Made by a program: the position numbers and the translations under genes
Assembly: GCF_022385335.1 (NCBI RefSeq)
Contig: NZ_CP092431.1
Coordinates: 868,001-932,000 of the forward strand
Source of the DNA: Streptomyces deccanensis
GTDB lineage: Bacteria > Actinomycetota > Actinomycetes > Streptomycetales > Streptomycetaceae
Length of the DNA stretch: 64,000 nucleotides
Direction of reading: 5' to 3'
The notes under the pieces: generated by a model
The model's database searches: none
Seen by the model: only the letters and a program-made list of their open reading frames with translations
Told to the model about the DNA's origin: nothing
Shown here: in pieces, positions 8,942 to 17,027 of the stretch
How positions within the stretch are numbered: the first letter of the stretch is position 1
Layout: each line of letters begins with the position of its first letter

Positions 8942-9303
8942 TCGACATGTTCCTCTCGGAAAGGATCTCGACGGCCGTCCGGTCGCGCCCATAGAGGGGG
9001 GCGTGCTGCGGGTGCCGTTGATCGCTGGGCGAGGGGACGGCACTCCCCCGCCTCACTGACCTGCATCAACTGCGCGGCGACCTCGCGGACGAGATCTTCT
9101 GCGTCAGCCGCGTGACCGTCGGATCGGGAAGGACGACCAGGCGCGGGCGGTATGGCCGGCCAGCCCCTCGGACCTCGGCGCCCGCCCGCCGTTCCGGTGG
9201 TCGGCGCCCATGCGGCTCACGAGCACTGCCGGACCGGCGCCGTGCCCGCCTCGGACGATTACGGAACGCGGCCCGCCGACTGACCCCTTTGCCATCGCCG
9301 GAG

Positions 9304-9334
9304 ACGCTAGCAGCGACTATAGGAAATGTATAGC
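9304..9334 (-). promoter_or_regulatory. Copy 1 of a perfect 31-bp shared promoter/operator element
   Basis: Identical to 18274-18304. It contains CTATA-N7-TATAG as an imperfect palindrome; read on the minus strand it offers TATAGT as a -10-like box with TTCACT 17 bp upstream. It lies upstream of the leftward operon beginning at 8941. Downstream of the element both copies keep about 61% identity over 41 bp, with an ATG at the same distance. Confidence 0.5.
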
Positions 9335-9355
9335 TCAAAGTGAACCGAAATTTTT

Positions 9356-9367
9356 TACCTCTGAGTA
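9356..9367. promoter_or_regulatory. TetR-type operator in front of the TetR gene
   Basis: TACCTCTGAGTA, a near palindrome followed by AAGAAT, lies 24 bp before the TetR start codon. The same block with better symmetry (TACCTACAGGTA then AAGAAT) stands before the neighbouring MBL gene at 10025. Two matched sites framing a regulator and its neighbour are the usual pattern for TetR autoregulation. Confidence 0.5.
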
Positions 9368-9391
9368 AAGAATGATTGCTACAGTACGTCC

Positions 9392-9970
9392 ATGGCAAGG
9401 CCCAAAAACTTCGATCCGGATGTGGCGGTCGAGCAGGCGATGGCGGTGTTCTGGCGCCAGGGATACGGCGCCACGACCCCCCAGCAACTGGTCGACAGCC
9501 TGCAGATCGGCAAGGGCAGTCTCTACAACGCCTTCGGCGGCAAACGCCAGTTGTTCGACCTGGCGCTGCGCCGCTACCTGGACCTGCGACTGGCGGCCGT
9601 GACCACGCGCCTGGAGGGCCCCGGGCCGGCGAAGGAGCGATTGCGCACGGCGCTGCACTTCCTCGTCGACTCGTACTTCACCGGTCCGGACCGCCGGGGC
9701 TGCCTGGCGACGAACAGCGCGGTGGAGTTCGGATACGCAGACGAGGCCGTGGCGGCGCAGGTACGGAAACTGTTCGACCGCATCGAAAGCTCCGTCCGGG
9801 CACTGATCGAGGAAGGTCAGCGCGCCGGGGAGTTCCCTCCCGATCGGGACGCTGGCGCCCTGGCCAGCATGCTGCTGAACACCTTCACGGGCATGAACGT
9901 CCTCGCCCGCATCGAGCCGGGCCCCGACCGCCTGCGCCGGGTGGTCGACACGACCGTAGACCTTCTCTAA
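9392..9970 (+). CDS. TetR-family transcriptional repressor
   Basis: 192 residues. The N-terminal HTH reads AMAVFWRQGYGATTPQQLVDSLQIGKGSLYNAFGGKRQLFDLAL, with the typical 'G..SLY..F..K..L' recognition helix. The C-terminal domain, with FTGPDRRGCLATNSAVEFGYAD, is the TetR_C form common in regulators of redox or xenobiotic genes; the Cys in RRGCL is also typical. ATG at 9392 matches family length. It is 97 bp upstream of the MBL gene at 10068 in the same direction, and both promoters carry the same TACCT/AGGTA palindrome, so it probably represses itself and that gene. Confidence 0.85.
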   Translation: MARPKNFDPDVAVEQAMAVFWRQGYGATTPQQLVDSLQIGKGSLYNAFGGKRQLFDLALRRYLDLRLAAVTTRLEGPGPAKERLRTALHFLVDSYFTGPDRRGCLATNSAVEFGYADEAVAAQVRKLFDRIESSVRALIEEGQRAGEFPPDRDAGALASMLLNTFTGMNVLARIEPGPDRLRRVVDTTVDLL

Positions 9971-10024
9971 CCCCCTCCCCCGAGCACTTTCGCCCAGGGG
10001 ACGGCACACCACACCCTATTTCTG

Positions 10025-10036
10025 TACCTACAGGTA
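10025..10036. promoter_or_regulatory. TetR-type operator in front of the MBL gene
   Basis: TACCTACAGGTA, arms TACCT/AGGTA with a 2-bp centre, followed by AAGAAT as at 9356. It lies 31 bp upstream of the MBL start codon, where a bound repressor would block transcription. Confidence 0.5.
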
Positions 10037-10067
10037 AAGAATCTGGACCGATCGGAGCATCACAGCC

Positions 10068-10919
10068 ATGACCGACCGACTGACCCTGAGCGTCTTCACC
10101 GCGCCGGCCCGTCCGGTGCACGCCCCTCTGCCCGTCGCCCCGCCCGAGGGCGGCTGGACCTGGCCGCCCACGGCCGCAACCCTGATCGCCGGTGAGCGGG
10201 AAGCCATTCTCGTCGACACGGTACCCACCGTGGAGGACGCGCAGAAGCTGGCGGACTGGATCGAGGCCGGCGGCAAGGAACTCACCACCATCTACATCAC
10301 TCACGGCCACTTCGACCATTTCCTCGGCTCGTCGATCCTGCTCGAACGATTCCCCCGGGCCCGCGTAGTGGCCACCGAGGCGACGGTGCGCCTCATCGAG
10401 GCGGAAGCCGAGTCCGGACATGACCTCAAGCTGTACGGTCAGCTGTTCGTCGACCCGATCGGCTCGACCGTCACCGTGCCGGAGGCTCTCACGGATAACC
10501 GCCTCGACCTGGAAGGCCACGAAGTGCTCGCGGTGGCAACAGGCCGATCCGACGTCGACGACTCCTCGTACGTATACGTTCCCAGCCTCTCCGCCGTCAT
10601 GGTCGGAGACATCGCGTACAACGACGTCCACCCCACGCTCGTGACCAGCGATCACCAGAAGCGGCTGGCGTGGATCCAGACGCTGTCCAAGATCCAGAAC
10701 CTTGAGCCGGACATCGTCGTGGCCGCCCACCAGCGCCCGGGAGCGCCGGACAACGCCCGAGTACTCGCCGACACGATCGCCTACATCCAGGACGCGGACC
10801 GCGTTCTCCAAGGGGAGCCGACCGCCGCCGAGTTCATCGAGCAGATGCTCGAGTCGCACCCCACCCGGCTGAACCCCACCACGGTGATCTACAGCGCGGC
10901 GGCACTCGGCCTGAAGTAA
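10068..10919 (+). CDS. Metallo-beta-lactamase-fold hydrolase
   Basis: 283 residues. The zinc motif THGHFDHF is at residues 78-85 (H79, H81, D83, H84), AVATGRSDVDDSSYVYVP and VMVGDIAYNDVHPTL give the later ligands, and VVAAHQRPGAPDN is close to the C-terminal His. It is a paralogue of the leftward MBL gene at 5778-6662. The gene is preceded by the TetR gene and a TACCT/AGGTA operator, and it abuts the convergent TetR gene end to end (stops at 10919 and 10920). It probably hydrolyses an ester, lactone or thioester in the same catabolic programme; the substrate is unknown. Confidence 0.8.
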   Translation: MTDRLTLSVFTAPARPVHAPLPVAPPEGGWTWPPTAATLIAGEREAILVDTVPTVEDAQKLADWIEAGGKELTTIYITHGHFDHFLGSSILLERFPRARVVATEATVRLIEAEAESGHDLKLYGQLFVDPIGSTVTVPEALTDNRLDLEGHEVLAVATGRSDVDDSSYVYVPSLSAVMVGDIAYNDVHPTLVTSDHQKRLAWIQTLSKIQNLEPDIVVAAHQRPGAPDNARVLADTIAYIQDADRVLQGEPTAAEFIEQMLESHPTRLNPTTVIYSAAALGLK

Positions 10920-11495
10920 CTACTTTTCAGGGCTCACGCCCGCGAGGCGCAGGGCGAAGTCGCCGTACTGCCAGACGATCGTGTCCTCGCTGAGTTCGCC
11001 GTCCTCGCGGTACCAGGCGGCAACCCCCATACCGAGGTCGAGGACGGCATACGAGACCAGCCGGGGGGAGGCGACCTTGAAGCACCCCTCCTTGAAGCCC
11101 GCCTCGACGATCGCGCGGAAACCGGCTTCGTACTCCGCGCGCAGGGCCAGCACCCGACTGCGATGCGGCTCGACGAGAGAGCGGATTTCACGGTTTCCGA
11201 CGAAGGCCTCGAGCCGGTGCCGGGCGTGGTAGCGCACGTGCGCCTCGGTGGCGCGGCGCAGGAGGGAGACCGGTCCGTCGCTGCTGGCGACGGCTGCGCG
11301 GTGCGCGGCGAGGAGGTCCTCCATCGTGCCGATCATGATCTGGGCGAGCAGGTCCTGCTTGGACGCGACGTGCTTGTACAGACTCGGCCCGCGGATACCC
11401 ACCCCGCGTCCGATGTCGGCCATCGTCGTCGCCTCGTAGCCGAGACGCGTGAACAGCTCCAGCGCCGCGGCACGGATGTCGTCGGCTCGACTCAC
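10920..11495 (-). CDS. TetR-family transcriptional regulator
   Basis: 191 residues from a GTG at 11495, preceded by GGAGGTGGAGGC. The HTH is ADDIRAAALELFTRLGYEATTMADIGRGVGIRGPSLYKHVASKQDLLAQ. The C-terminal domain fits the family found beside fatty-acid and CoA-ester degradation genes (FadR/KstR2-like in general style). A longer in-frame start exists, but it would run through the palindromic operator region towards the divergent gene. It is divergent from the acyl-CoA dehydrogenase operon, and a perfect 7+7 bp inverted repeat lies at that operon's promoter. It most likely represses that operon and responds to an acyl-CoA (inference). Confidence 0.8.
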   Translation of the reverse strand: MSRADDIRAAALELFTRLGYEATTMADIGRGVGIRGPSLYKHVASKQDLLAQIMIGTMEDLLAAHRAAVASSDGPVSLLRRATEAHVRYHARHRLEAFVGNREIRSLVEPHRSRVLALRAEYEAGFRAIVEAGFKEGCFKVASPRLVSYAVLDLGMGVAAWYREDGELSEDTIVWQYGDFALRLAGVSPEK

Positions 11496-11594
11496 TTCGC
11501 CTCCACCTCCGGGACTAACACTCGATAGCCGACCCAGTTTAGCGGCTGTGACATGCACCATGGTGCGCAGCACCTGAGGCGGCCTAGAGTCTTC

Positions 11595-11610
11595 GCTAAT
11601 GCCCATTAGC
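11595..11610. promoter_or_regulatory. Operator between TetR gene and acyl-CoA dehydrogenase operon
   Basis: GCTAATG-CC-CATTAGC, a perfect 16-bp inverted repeat, ends 16 bp before the acyl-CoA dehydrogenase ATG. Divergent TetR neighbours usually bind exactly such a site. Confidence 0.55.
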
Positions 11611-11626
11611 CAGATCGGGAGCCGCC

Positions 11627-12820
11627 ATGACAGTCGACCTCACCCACGACCCCGTCGCCGCGGACCTCGCGCGCCGCACCGCCGACTTCGTCCGCGAGGT
11701 GGTGATCCCGGCCGAGGAACAACACCGCGGCGTCGCACGGACGGAGAACGTCCGGATCGGGCTGCAGCGGGCCGCAAAGGACGCGGGCGTCTTCGCGCCG
11801 CACGTGAGCACGGAATACGGCGGCCACGGGCTGGACATGCGGGGCAGGGCCGCCGTGTTCGAGGAGGCCGGGTACTCCCTGCTCGGTCCCCTGGCGCTGA
11901 ACATCGCCGCCCCCGACGAGGGCAACATGCACATGCTGGAAGCCATCGCCACCGCCGAGCAGAAGGAGCGCTACCTGCTCCCCCTCGCGGCCGGCGCCGT
12001 CCGCTCCTGCTTCGCGATGACGGAACCGGCACCCGGCGCGGGCTCCGACCCCAGCGCCCTGACCACCCGCGCGCAGCGCGTGCCGGGCGGCTGGCGCATC
12101 GACGGACACAAGTGGTTCATCACCGGCGCCGACGGCGCCGGGTTCGCGATCTGCATGGCCAGGACCTCGGGCGAACCCGGTGAGCAGGGCGGCGCGACCA
12201 TGTTCCTGGTCGACGCCGACAACCCCGGCATGAAGATCGTCCGGCACATCGAGACGCTCGACGAGAGCCTCTACGGCGGTCACGTCGAGCTGCACTTCGA
12301 CAACTGTGTCGTACCGGACGAGGCGGTGCTCGGCGAGGTCGACCAGGGCTTCCGCTACGCACAGGTGCGGCTCGGACCCGCTCGCACGACCCACTGCATG
12401 CGGTGGCTGGGCATCGCCCGCCGCGCGCAGGACATCGCCGTCGCGCGAGCCGCGGAGCGCCGGCTGTTCGGCGCACGGCTCGGCGATCTCGGCATGGTGC
12501 AGCAGATGATCGCCGACAACGAGATCGACATCGCCGCCGCCCGTGGACTGATCCTCCAGGCCTGCTTCGAGCTCGACCAGGGCCGGTCCGCCGCCCAGTC
12601 CACCTCGATCGCCAAGACCTTCTGCGCCGAAGCCGTGTGGCGCGTCGTGGACCGGTCGCTGCAGGTCTGCGGCTCGCTCGGAGTGTCCGGCGACATCCTG
12701 CTCGGCCGGTTCCTGCGCGAGGTGAGGCCCTTCCGAATCTACGACGGCCCCTCCGAGACCCACCGCTGGGCCATCGCCCGCCGCGTCCTGCGCCGCCACA
12801 CCGAGACGGCCGCGCGATGA
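11627..12820 (+). CDS. Acyl-CoA dehydrogenase family protein
   Basis: 397 residues. The helical N-terminal domain is followed by CFAMTEPAPGAGSDPSAL, the FAD/substrate strand, then WRIDGHKWFITGADGAGFAICMART, and the C-terminal helices containing FRYAQVRLGPARTTHCMRWLGIARRA and VCGSLGVSGDILLGRFLREVRPFRIYDGPSETHRW. These are standard for an acyl-CoA dehydrogenase. It is close to the ACAD10/11-like branch that is found with phosphotransferase partners. The next gene overlaps by ATGA and is such a phosphotransferase. Its likely role is FAD-dependent alpha,beta-oxidation or the dephospho-elimination step on a 4-hydroxyacyl-CoA (family knowledge plus inference). Confidence 0.85.
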   Translation: MTVDLTHDPVAADLARRTADFVREVVIPAEEQHRGVARTENVRIGLQRAAKDAGVFAPHVSTEYGGHGLDMRGRAAVFEEAGYSLLGPLALNIAAPDEGNMHMLEAIATAEQKERYLLPLAAGAVRSCFAMTEPAPGAGSDPSALTTRAQRVPGGWRIDGHKWFITGADGAGFAICMARTSGEPGEQGGATMFLVDADNPGMKIVRHIETLDESLYGGHVELHFDNCVVPDEAVLGEVDQGFRYAQVRLGPARTTHCMRWLGIARRAQDIAVARAAERRLFGARLGDLGMVQQMIADNEIDIAAARGLILQACFELDQGRSAAQSTSIAKTFCAEAVWRVVDRSLQVCGSLGVSGDILLGRFLREVRPFRIYDGPSETHRWAIARRVLRRHTETAAR

Positions 12821-13860
12821 CCGACACGGATCGCACCACCGTGGACGGCCTCGACATGCCCGCACTGGAGCGGTTCTTCGGCTGGCACGTGCCCGAGTTC
12901 CGCGGCACGCTCCACGCCGAGTTGCTTCAGGGCGGGCGGTCGAACCTGACCTACCTGGTCACCGACGGGCACACGCGATGGGTCGTGCGCCGTCCCCCGC
13001 TGGGCGGCCTCACACCTTCCGCGCACGACATGCGGCGCGAGTACCGGGTCGTCGCCGCACTCGCGGACAGTGACGTACCCGTGGCCCGTGCCGTGGCGTT
13101 CGGGGACACCGGCGACGGACTCGGGGTGCCCTTCTCGGTCGTCGAGCACATCGACGGCCAGGTCATTCGAACTCGCGAGCAGCTGCACGCCCTGCCCGAC
13201 AGCGAGATCACACGCTGCGCCCACGGCTTGGTCGACGTCCTCGCGCGCCTGCACGCCGTCGATCCCGGCGAGGTCGGGCTGGACGGCTTCGGACGGCCCG
13301 AGGGCTATCTGACCCGCCAGGTAAGGCGCTGGTACGACCAGTGGCACCGCGTCCGGACCCGCAAACTGCTTGACATGGAGCGGCTGTTCGACCGCCTCGC
13401 CGCCGCATGCCCGGCGGAGAGCGGGGCGTCGATCGTGCACGGCGACTACCGCATCGACAACGCCATCCTCGACCACGCCGACCCGGCAAGCGTGCGCGCG
13501 GTGGTCGACTGGGAGATGGCCACCCTGGGCGATCCCCTGGCCGACCTCGGTCTGCACCTCGTCTACGCCGACCCCGCCTTCTCGCCCGTGCTCAGCGGAT
13601 CGGCCGCCTCCACCAGCGACCGCCTGCCCACCCGGGCCGACCTCGCCCAGCGCTACGCCCAGGCCAGCGGCCGCGACCTCGGCGACCTCGGCTTCTACCT
13701 CGCACTGGGCTACTTCAAGATCGCCGTCATCGCCGAGGGCATCCACGCCCGCCACCAGCAGGGCCTGACCCGCGGCACGGGGTTCGACACGGTCGGCCGC
13801 GCCGTCGCGCCCCTCACTGCCGCCGGCCTACGGGCCCTGCCCCACGGAGAACTCCGATGA
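12817..13860 (+). CDS. APH-type phosphotransferase (ACAD10/LvaA-like)
   Basis: 347 residues. The kinase fold is visible: LLQGGRSNLTYLVTDGHTRWVVRRPP with the nucleotide loop, FSVVEHIDGQVIR as the hinge, the catalytic loop SIVHGDYRIDNAIL (His-Gly-Asp...Asn) and VVDWEMATLGDPLADLG, the metal-binding Asp. This family includes the phosphotransferase domain of human ACAD10/11 and bacterial LvaA, which phosphorylate the 4-hydroxyl of 4-hydroxyacyl-CoAs. It overlaps the acyl-CoA dehydrogenase and SDR genes by ATGA on both sides, so the three are strictly coupled. An aminoglycoside resistance role is much less likely in this context. Confidence 0.8.
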   Translation: MTDTDRTTVDGLDMPALERFFGWHVPEFRGTLHAELLQGGRSNLTYLVTDGHTRWVVRRPPLGGLTPSAHDMRREYRVVAALADSDVPVARAVAFGDTGDGLGVPFSVVEHIDGQVIRTREQLHALPDSEITRCAHGLVDVLARLHAVDPGEVGLDGFGRPEGYLTRQVRRWYDQWHRVRTRKLLDMERLFDRLAAACPAESGASIVHGDYRIDNAILDHADPASVRAVVDWEMATLGDPLADLGLHLVYADPAFSPVLSGSAASTSDRLPTRADLAQRYAQASGRDLGDLGFYLALGYFKIAVIAEGIHARHQQGLTRGTGFDTVGRAVAPLTAAGLRALPHGELR

Positions 13861-14624
13861 GCAACGTCCTCGATCTCTTCCGGCTCGACGGCAAGGTCGC
13901 GGTCGTCACCGGGGCGAGTTCCGGCCTCGGTGCCGGGTTCGCCCGGGCGCTCGCGGAGGCGGGCGCCGACGTCGTCCTCGCCGCCCGCCGCGCCGACCGG
14001 CTGACCGAGGTGGCGAGACAAGTGCAGGACACCGGACACCGCGCCCTCACGGTTGCCACCGACGTCGGCGATCCGGAGCAGTGTGAGGCGATGGCCCGCG
14101 CGGCGGTCGACGAGTTCGGCCGCGTCGACATCCTGATCAACAACGCCGGCCTCGGCACGGCGATCCCCGCTCTGAAGGAACGCCCCGAGGACTTCCGCCG
14201 CGTGGTCGACATCAACCTCAACGGCGCTTACTGGGCGGCACAGGCCTGCGCCCGCGTCATGCGGCCCGGCTCCAGCATCGTCAATGTGGCCAGCGTGCTC
14301 GGACTGATCAAGTCCTATGCCCCGCAAGCGGCCTACGCCGCCAGCAAGGCCGGCCTCATCGGCCTCACCCGTGACCTCGCCCAGCAGTGGACGGGACGCC
14401 GGGGCATCCGGGTCAACGCCGTCGCACCGGGATACTTCGCCAGCGAGATGACCTCCCAGGTCCCCGAGGAACAGCTCATGACGTTCATCCGGCAGACCAG
14501 CCCCATGGGCCGCCTGGGACAGCAGCACGAGCTCGACGCCGCCGTCGTCTTCCTCGCCAGTCCCGCCTCGTCCTACGTCACCGGCGCCACGCTCGCCGTC
14601 GACGGCGGCATGTCCGGCCACTGA
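13857..14624 (+). CDS. Short-chain dehydrogenase/reductase (classical SDR)
   Basis: 255 residues. The Rossmann motif TGASSGLGAGFA (TGxxxGxG) binds NAD(P), INNAGLG is the structural NAG motif, and VNVASVLGLIKSYAPQAAYAASKAGL carries the Ser and YxxxK catalytic residues. The C terminus VFLASPASSYVTGATLAVDGGMSGH is typical of the FabG-like classical SDRs. It overlaps the phosphotransferase gene by ATGA. A likely job is ketone/alcohol interconversion of an oxo-acyl-CoA in the same pathway, as LvaD does in levulinate catabolism; this is inference. Confidence 0.9.
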   Translation: MSNVLDLFRLDGKVAVVTGASSGLGAGFARALAEAGADVVLAARRADRLTEVARQVQDTGHRALTVATDVGDPEQCEAMARAAVDEFGRVDILINNAGLGTAIPALKERPEDFRRVVDINLNGAYWAAQACARVMRPGSSIVNVASVLGLIKSYAPQAAYAASKAGLIGLTRDLAQQWTGRRGIRVNAVAPGYFASEMTSQVPEEQLMTFIRQTSPMGRLGQQHELDAAVVFLASPASSYVTGATLAVDGGMSGH

Positions 14625-14760
14625 CGGCACGCCCCTTTCTCCGGGCCGCTCCCCCGTTCCTGCGGGCAATCTGGCTGTGCGCCACGACGGCCTCATCCGG
14701 CCGGGTGGACGCCTTGTCGGTCGACGGGGTCGGCACGCCGGCCCCGTCGTATGAGGTGGT

Positions 14761-16473
14761 TCAGTCCACGATCGGCAGCCGCAGGGCGGCCGGCGCCGTG
14801 GTGGGCACGGCGGGATGGGCCGGGGCCACGGGGGCGAGCCGACGGTAGGGCTGTGACTGGGCCGGGCGCGGATCGGGCTCGCCCTTGTTGGGCCAGAGGG
14901 CGAAAGCGCGCTCCGCCTGGGCGGTGATGGTCAGCGACGGGTTCACACCGAGGTTCGCCGTCAGCGCGGTGCCGTCCACGACGGACAGCCCCGCGTAGTT
15001 GAACACCCGGTGGTACGGGTCGATCACCCCGTCCTCCGGCGAGGTCCCGATCGGTGCACCGCCGAAGAAGTGCGCGGTCATCGGCCTGTTGAAGATCTCA
15101 CCCCACGACCCGCCCGCGATGCCGCCGATGTGCTCGGCCGCGCGCAGGTTCGCCTCGTGTCCGGCGGGGATGAACGTCGGGTTCGGCGCGCCGTGCCCCT
15201 GTTTCGAGGTGAATCTGCGGCGCCCGAACAGCCCGCGCTTGGTGTACGTCGTGATCGAGTTGTCCAGACTCTGCATCACCAGCAGCAGCATCGACCGCTC
15301 ACTCCACCGGTAGCCGTTGAACAGCAACGTCATCGACTTCAGCGGCTCCCGCACGACCGCGCGCACCATCTGCAGCCACCGTGGCATGGGGAGGGAGCCG
15401 TCGGTGGCGACGGTCTGCAGCAGGCTCATCGCGTTGCTTCCCCTGCCGTAGCGCACCGCCTGGATGTGCGTGTCGTCGTCCGGGTGGATCGAGGAGGTGA
15501 CCGACACGCCGTGGGTGAAGTCGGACTCCGCGGTGACCGCGGAGCGGCTGACGGCCAGGATCGCCTCGGAGTTCGTGCGGGTCAGCTCCCCCAACCGCTG
15601 CGACAGCTCAGGCAGTACGCCGTCGTCCCGCATCCGGTGCAACAGGCGCTGCGTCCCCCAGGTGCCGGCGGCCAGGACCACCTGGCCAGCCGTCAGACTC
15701 CGCCGGAAGCGGCGTGCGCGCCTCCCGGTCCGGTGGACGTCCACCGAGAACGACCCGTCCGGCCGGGGCCGTACCGCGTCCACCATCGTCATCGGCAGGA
15801 CCGTCGCTCCGGCGCGTTCCGCGATGTACAGGTAGTTCTTCACCAGGGTGTTCTTCGCGCCGACCCGGCACCCCGTCATGCAGGAGCCGCACTCGGTGCA
15901 GCCGGTCCGCCGGGGCCCGACACCGCCGAAGAACGGGTCGTCGGCAGTTGTGCCGGGCTCGCCGAAGTGCACCGCGACCGGGGCCGGTTGGTAGGAGTCG
16001 GCCACGCCCATGTCGGCCGCGACCTTGCGCATCACCTGGTCGCAGGCGGTAGTGGTCGGGTTGGTGACCACGCCCAGCATCCGGCCGGCCTGGTCGTAGT
16101 AGGGCGCCAGTTCCGACTCCCAGTCGGTGATGTGCGCCCACTGCCGATCCGTGTAGAACGGTCTGGGCGGCCGGTACAGCGCGTTGGCGTAGACGAGCGA
16201 ACCGCCGCCCACGCCGGCGCCCGCGTTCACGATGACGTCCTTGAGTGGGTGGACGCGCTGGATACCGAAACAGCCGAGCGCGGGCGCCCACAGGTAGCGT
16301 CTGAGATCCCACGACGTCCTGGGGAACTCGTCGTCGGCGAACCGGCGGCCCGCCTCGATCACGGCGACCCGGTAGCCCTTCTCCGTGAGTCGTAGGGCGG
16401 CAACACTGCCACCGAAGCCCGACCCGACCACGATCACGTCATAGTCCGGTTCCGTGGCCGCGGAGGCTGTCAT
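14761..16473 (-). CDS. GMC-family FAD oxidoreductase with Cys-rich insert
   Basis: 570 residues. DVIVVGSGFGGSVAALRLTEKG is the FAD Rossmann motif, VNAGAGVGGGSLVYANAL is the GMC signature, and the C-terminal GLSVVDGTALTANLGVNPSLTITAQAERA includes the catalytic-region residues. An inserted segment TECGSCMTGCRVGAKNT has three cysteines, and a fourth (RRTGC) just before it, like the GMC subgroup with cholesterol oxidase-like annotation in Streptomyces. There is no secretion signal, so it acts in the cytoplasm, probably on a sterol, terpenoid or other hydrophobic alcohol. ATG at 16473 is preceded by GGAGG. It is the last gene of a three-gene leftward operon. Confidence 0.8.
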   Translation of the reverse strand: MTASAATEPDYDVIVVGSGFGGSVAALRLTEKGYRVAVIEAGRRFADDEFPRTSWDLRRYLWAPALGCFGIQRVHPLKDVIVNAGAGVGGGSLVYANALYRPPRPFYTDRQWAHITDWESELAPYYDQAGRMLGVVTNPTTTACDQVMRKVAADMGVADSYQPAPVAVHFGEPGTTADDPFFGGVGPRRTGCTECGSCMTGCRVGAKNTLVKNYLYIAERAGATVLPMTMVDAVRPRPDGSFSVDVHRTGRRARRFRRSLTAGQVVLAAGTWGTQRLLHRMRDDGVLPELSQRLGELTRTNSEAILAVSRSAVTAESDFTHGVSVTSSIHPDDDTHIQAVRYGRGSNAMSLLQTVATDGSLPMPRWLQMVRAVVREPLKSMTLLFNGYRWSERSMLLLVMQSLDNSITTYTKRGLFGRRRFTSKQGHGAPNPTFIPAGHEANLRAAEHIGGIAGGSWGEIFNRPMTAHFFGGAPIGTSPEDGVIDPYHRVFNYAGLSVVDGTALTANLGVNPSLTITAQAERAFALWPNKGEPDPRPAQSQPYRRLAPVAPAHPAVPTTAPAALRLPIVD

Positions 16474-16502
16474 GAGTGCTGCCTCCGATCCCCGGTCCCC
16501 GT

Positions 16503-17027
16503 TCACCGCGTCAGCTCGGCGGGAACGACGAGACCGAGCACGGTGAACAGCCCGGCGAGTTTGCCGTCCAACTCCATGCCGACGTCGGCGATCTGCGGAT
16601 CGTCGAAACTGGAGAAGCGGGTGCTGGGCTGATCGACGGAGAACCACAGCCGGTCGTCGTGGGTCTCGTAGATGGTCGTGCGCAGGGGCGCGTAGAGCAT
16701 GACACCGGCGTTGTGGCGATACATGCGCTCGGCGATGGTGTGGTTGCCCATGAGGTAGACGGTGCAGCGCCGCGCGTGCCCGGCCAGCCGCATCATCAGG
16801 TCGGCCTCACCGCGCCAGTAGAGCAGGAAACCGTGCGGCGCCTGCTGGTCGGTGATCCGGCGGATCGTGGCCCAGTCGGTGCGGTCCGGGTCGAGGGCGC
16901 CGAAGTGTCCCGGGTCGAAGGAAGGGACCGCCTGCTCATAGCGCTGCCGGAACTCCTCGAACTGCCCATCGACCGCGATTTCGAGCCGACGCACCGCATG
17001 GGCGACAACGCGTGTCCCACCGGTCAT
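16503..17027 (-). CDS. DUF302-domain protein
   Basis: 174 residues, start MTGGTRVVAHAVRR overlapping the upstream flavin-reductase gene by ATGA. MYRHNAGVMLYAPLRTTIYE followed by WFSVDQPSTRFSSFDDPQI is characteristic of DUF302 proteins. The remaining N-terminal half does not look like a second domain. DUF302 proteins often lie beside redox enzymes and may act in lipid or haem-like ligand handling, but no catalytic function is established. In this operon it stands between a flavin-binding reductase-like protein and a GMC oxidoreductase. Confidence 0.6.
   Translation of the reverse strand: MTGGTRVVAHAVRRLEIAVDGQFEEFRQRYEQAVPSFDPGHFGALDPDRTDWATIRRITDQQAPHGFLLYWRGEADLMMRLAGHARRCTVYLMGNHTIAERMYRHNAGVMLYAPLRTTIYETHDDRLWFSVDQPSTRFSSFDDPQIADVGMELDGKLAGLFTVLGLVVPAELTR

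Larger units (their letters stand above)
8942..9391. other. Intergenic region with shared 31-bp element and TetR operator
   Basis: No convincing gene. Between the leftward NTF2-like gene and the rightward TetR gene lie the 31-bp repeat (9304-9334) and a TetR-type palindrome (9356-9367). A short leftward reading frame (9104-9295) begins just after the 31-bp element but has no recognisable family. The remainder is G+C-rich and coding-like in patches, possibly a decayed gene. Confidence 0.5.

Noticed and set aside
12817..13860. Aminoglycoside phosphotransferase (antibiotic resistance)
   Set aside because: The gene is fused by overlaps to an acyl-CoA dehydrogenase and an SDR, which is the ACAD10/LvaA context.
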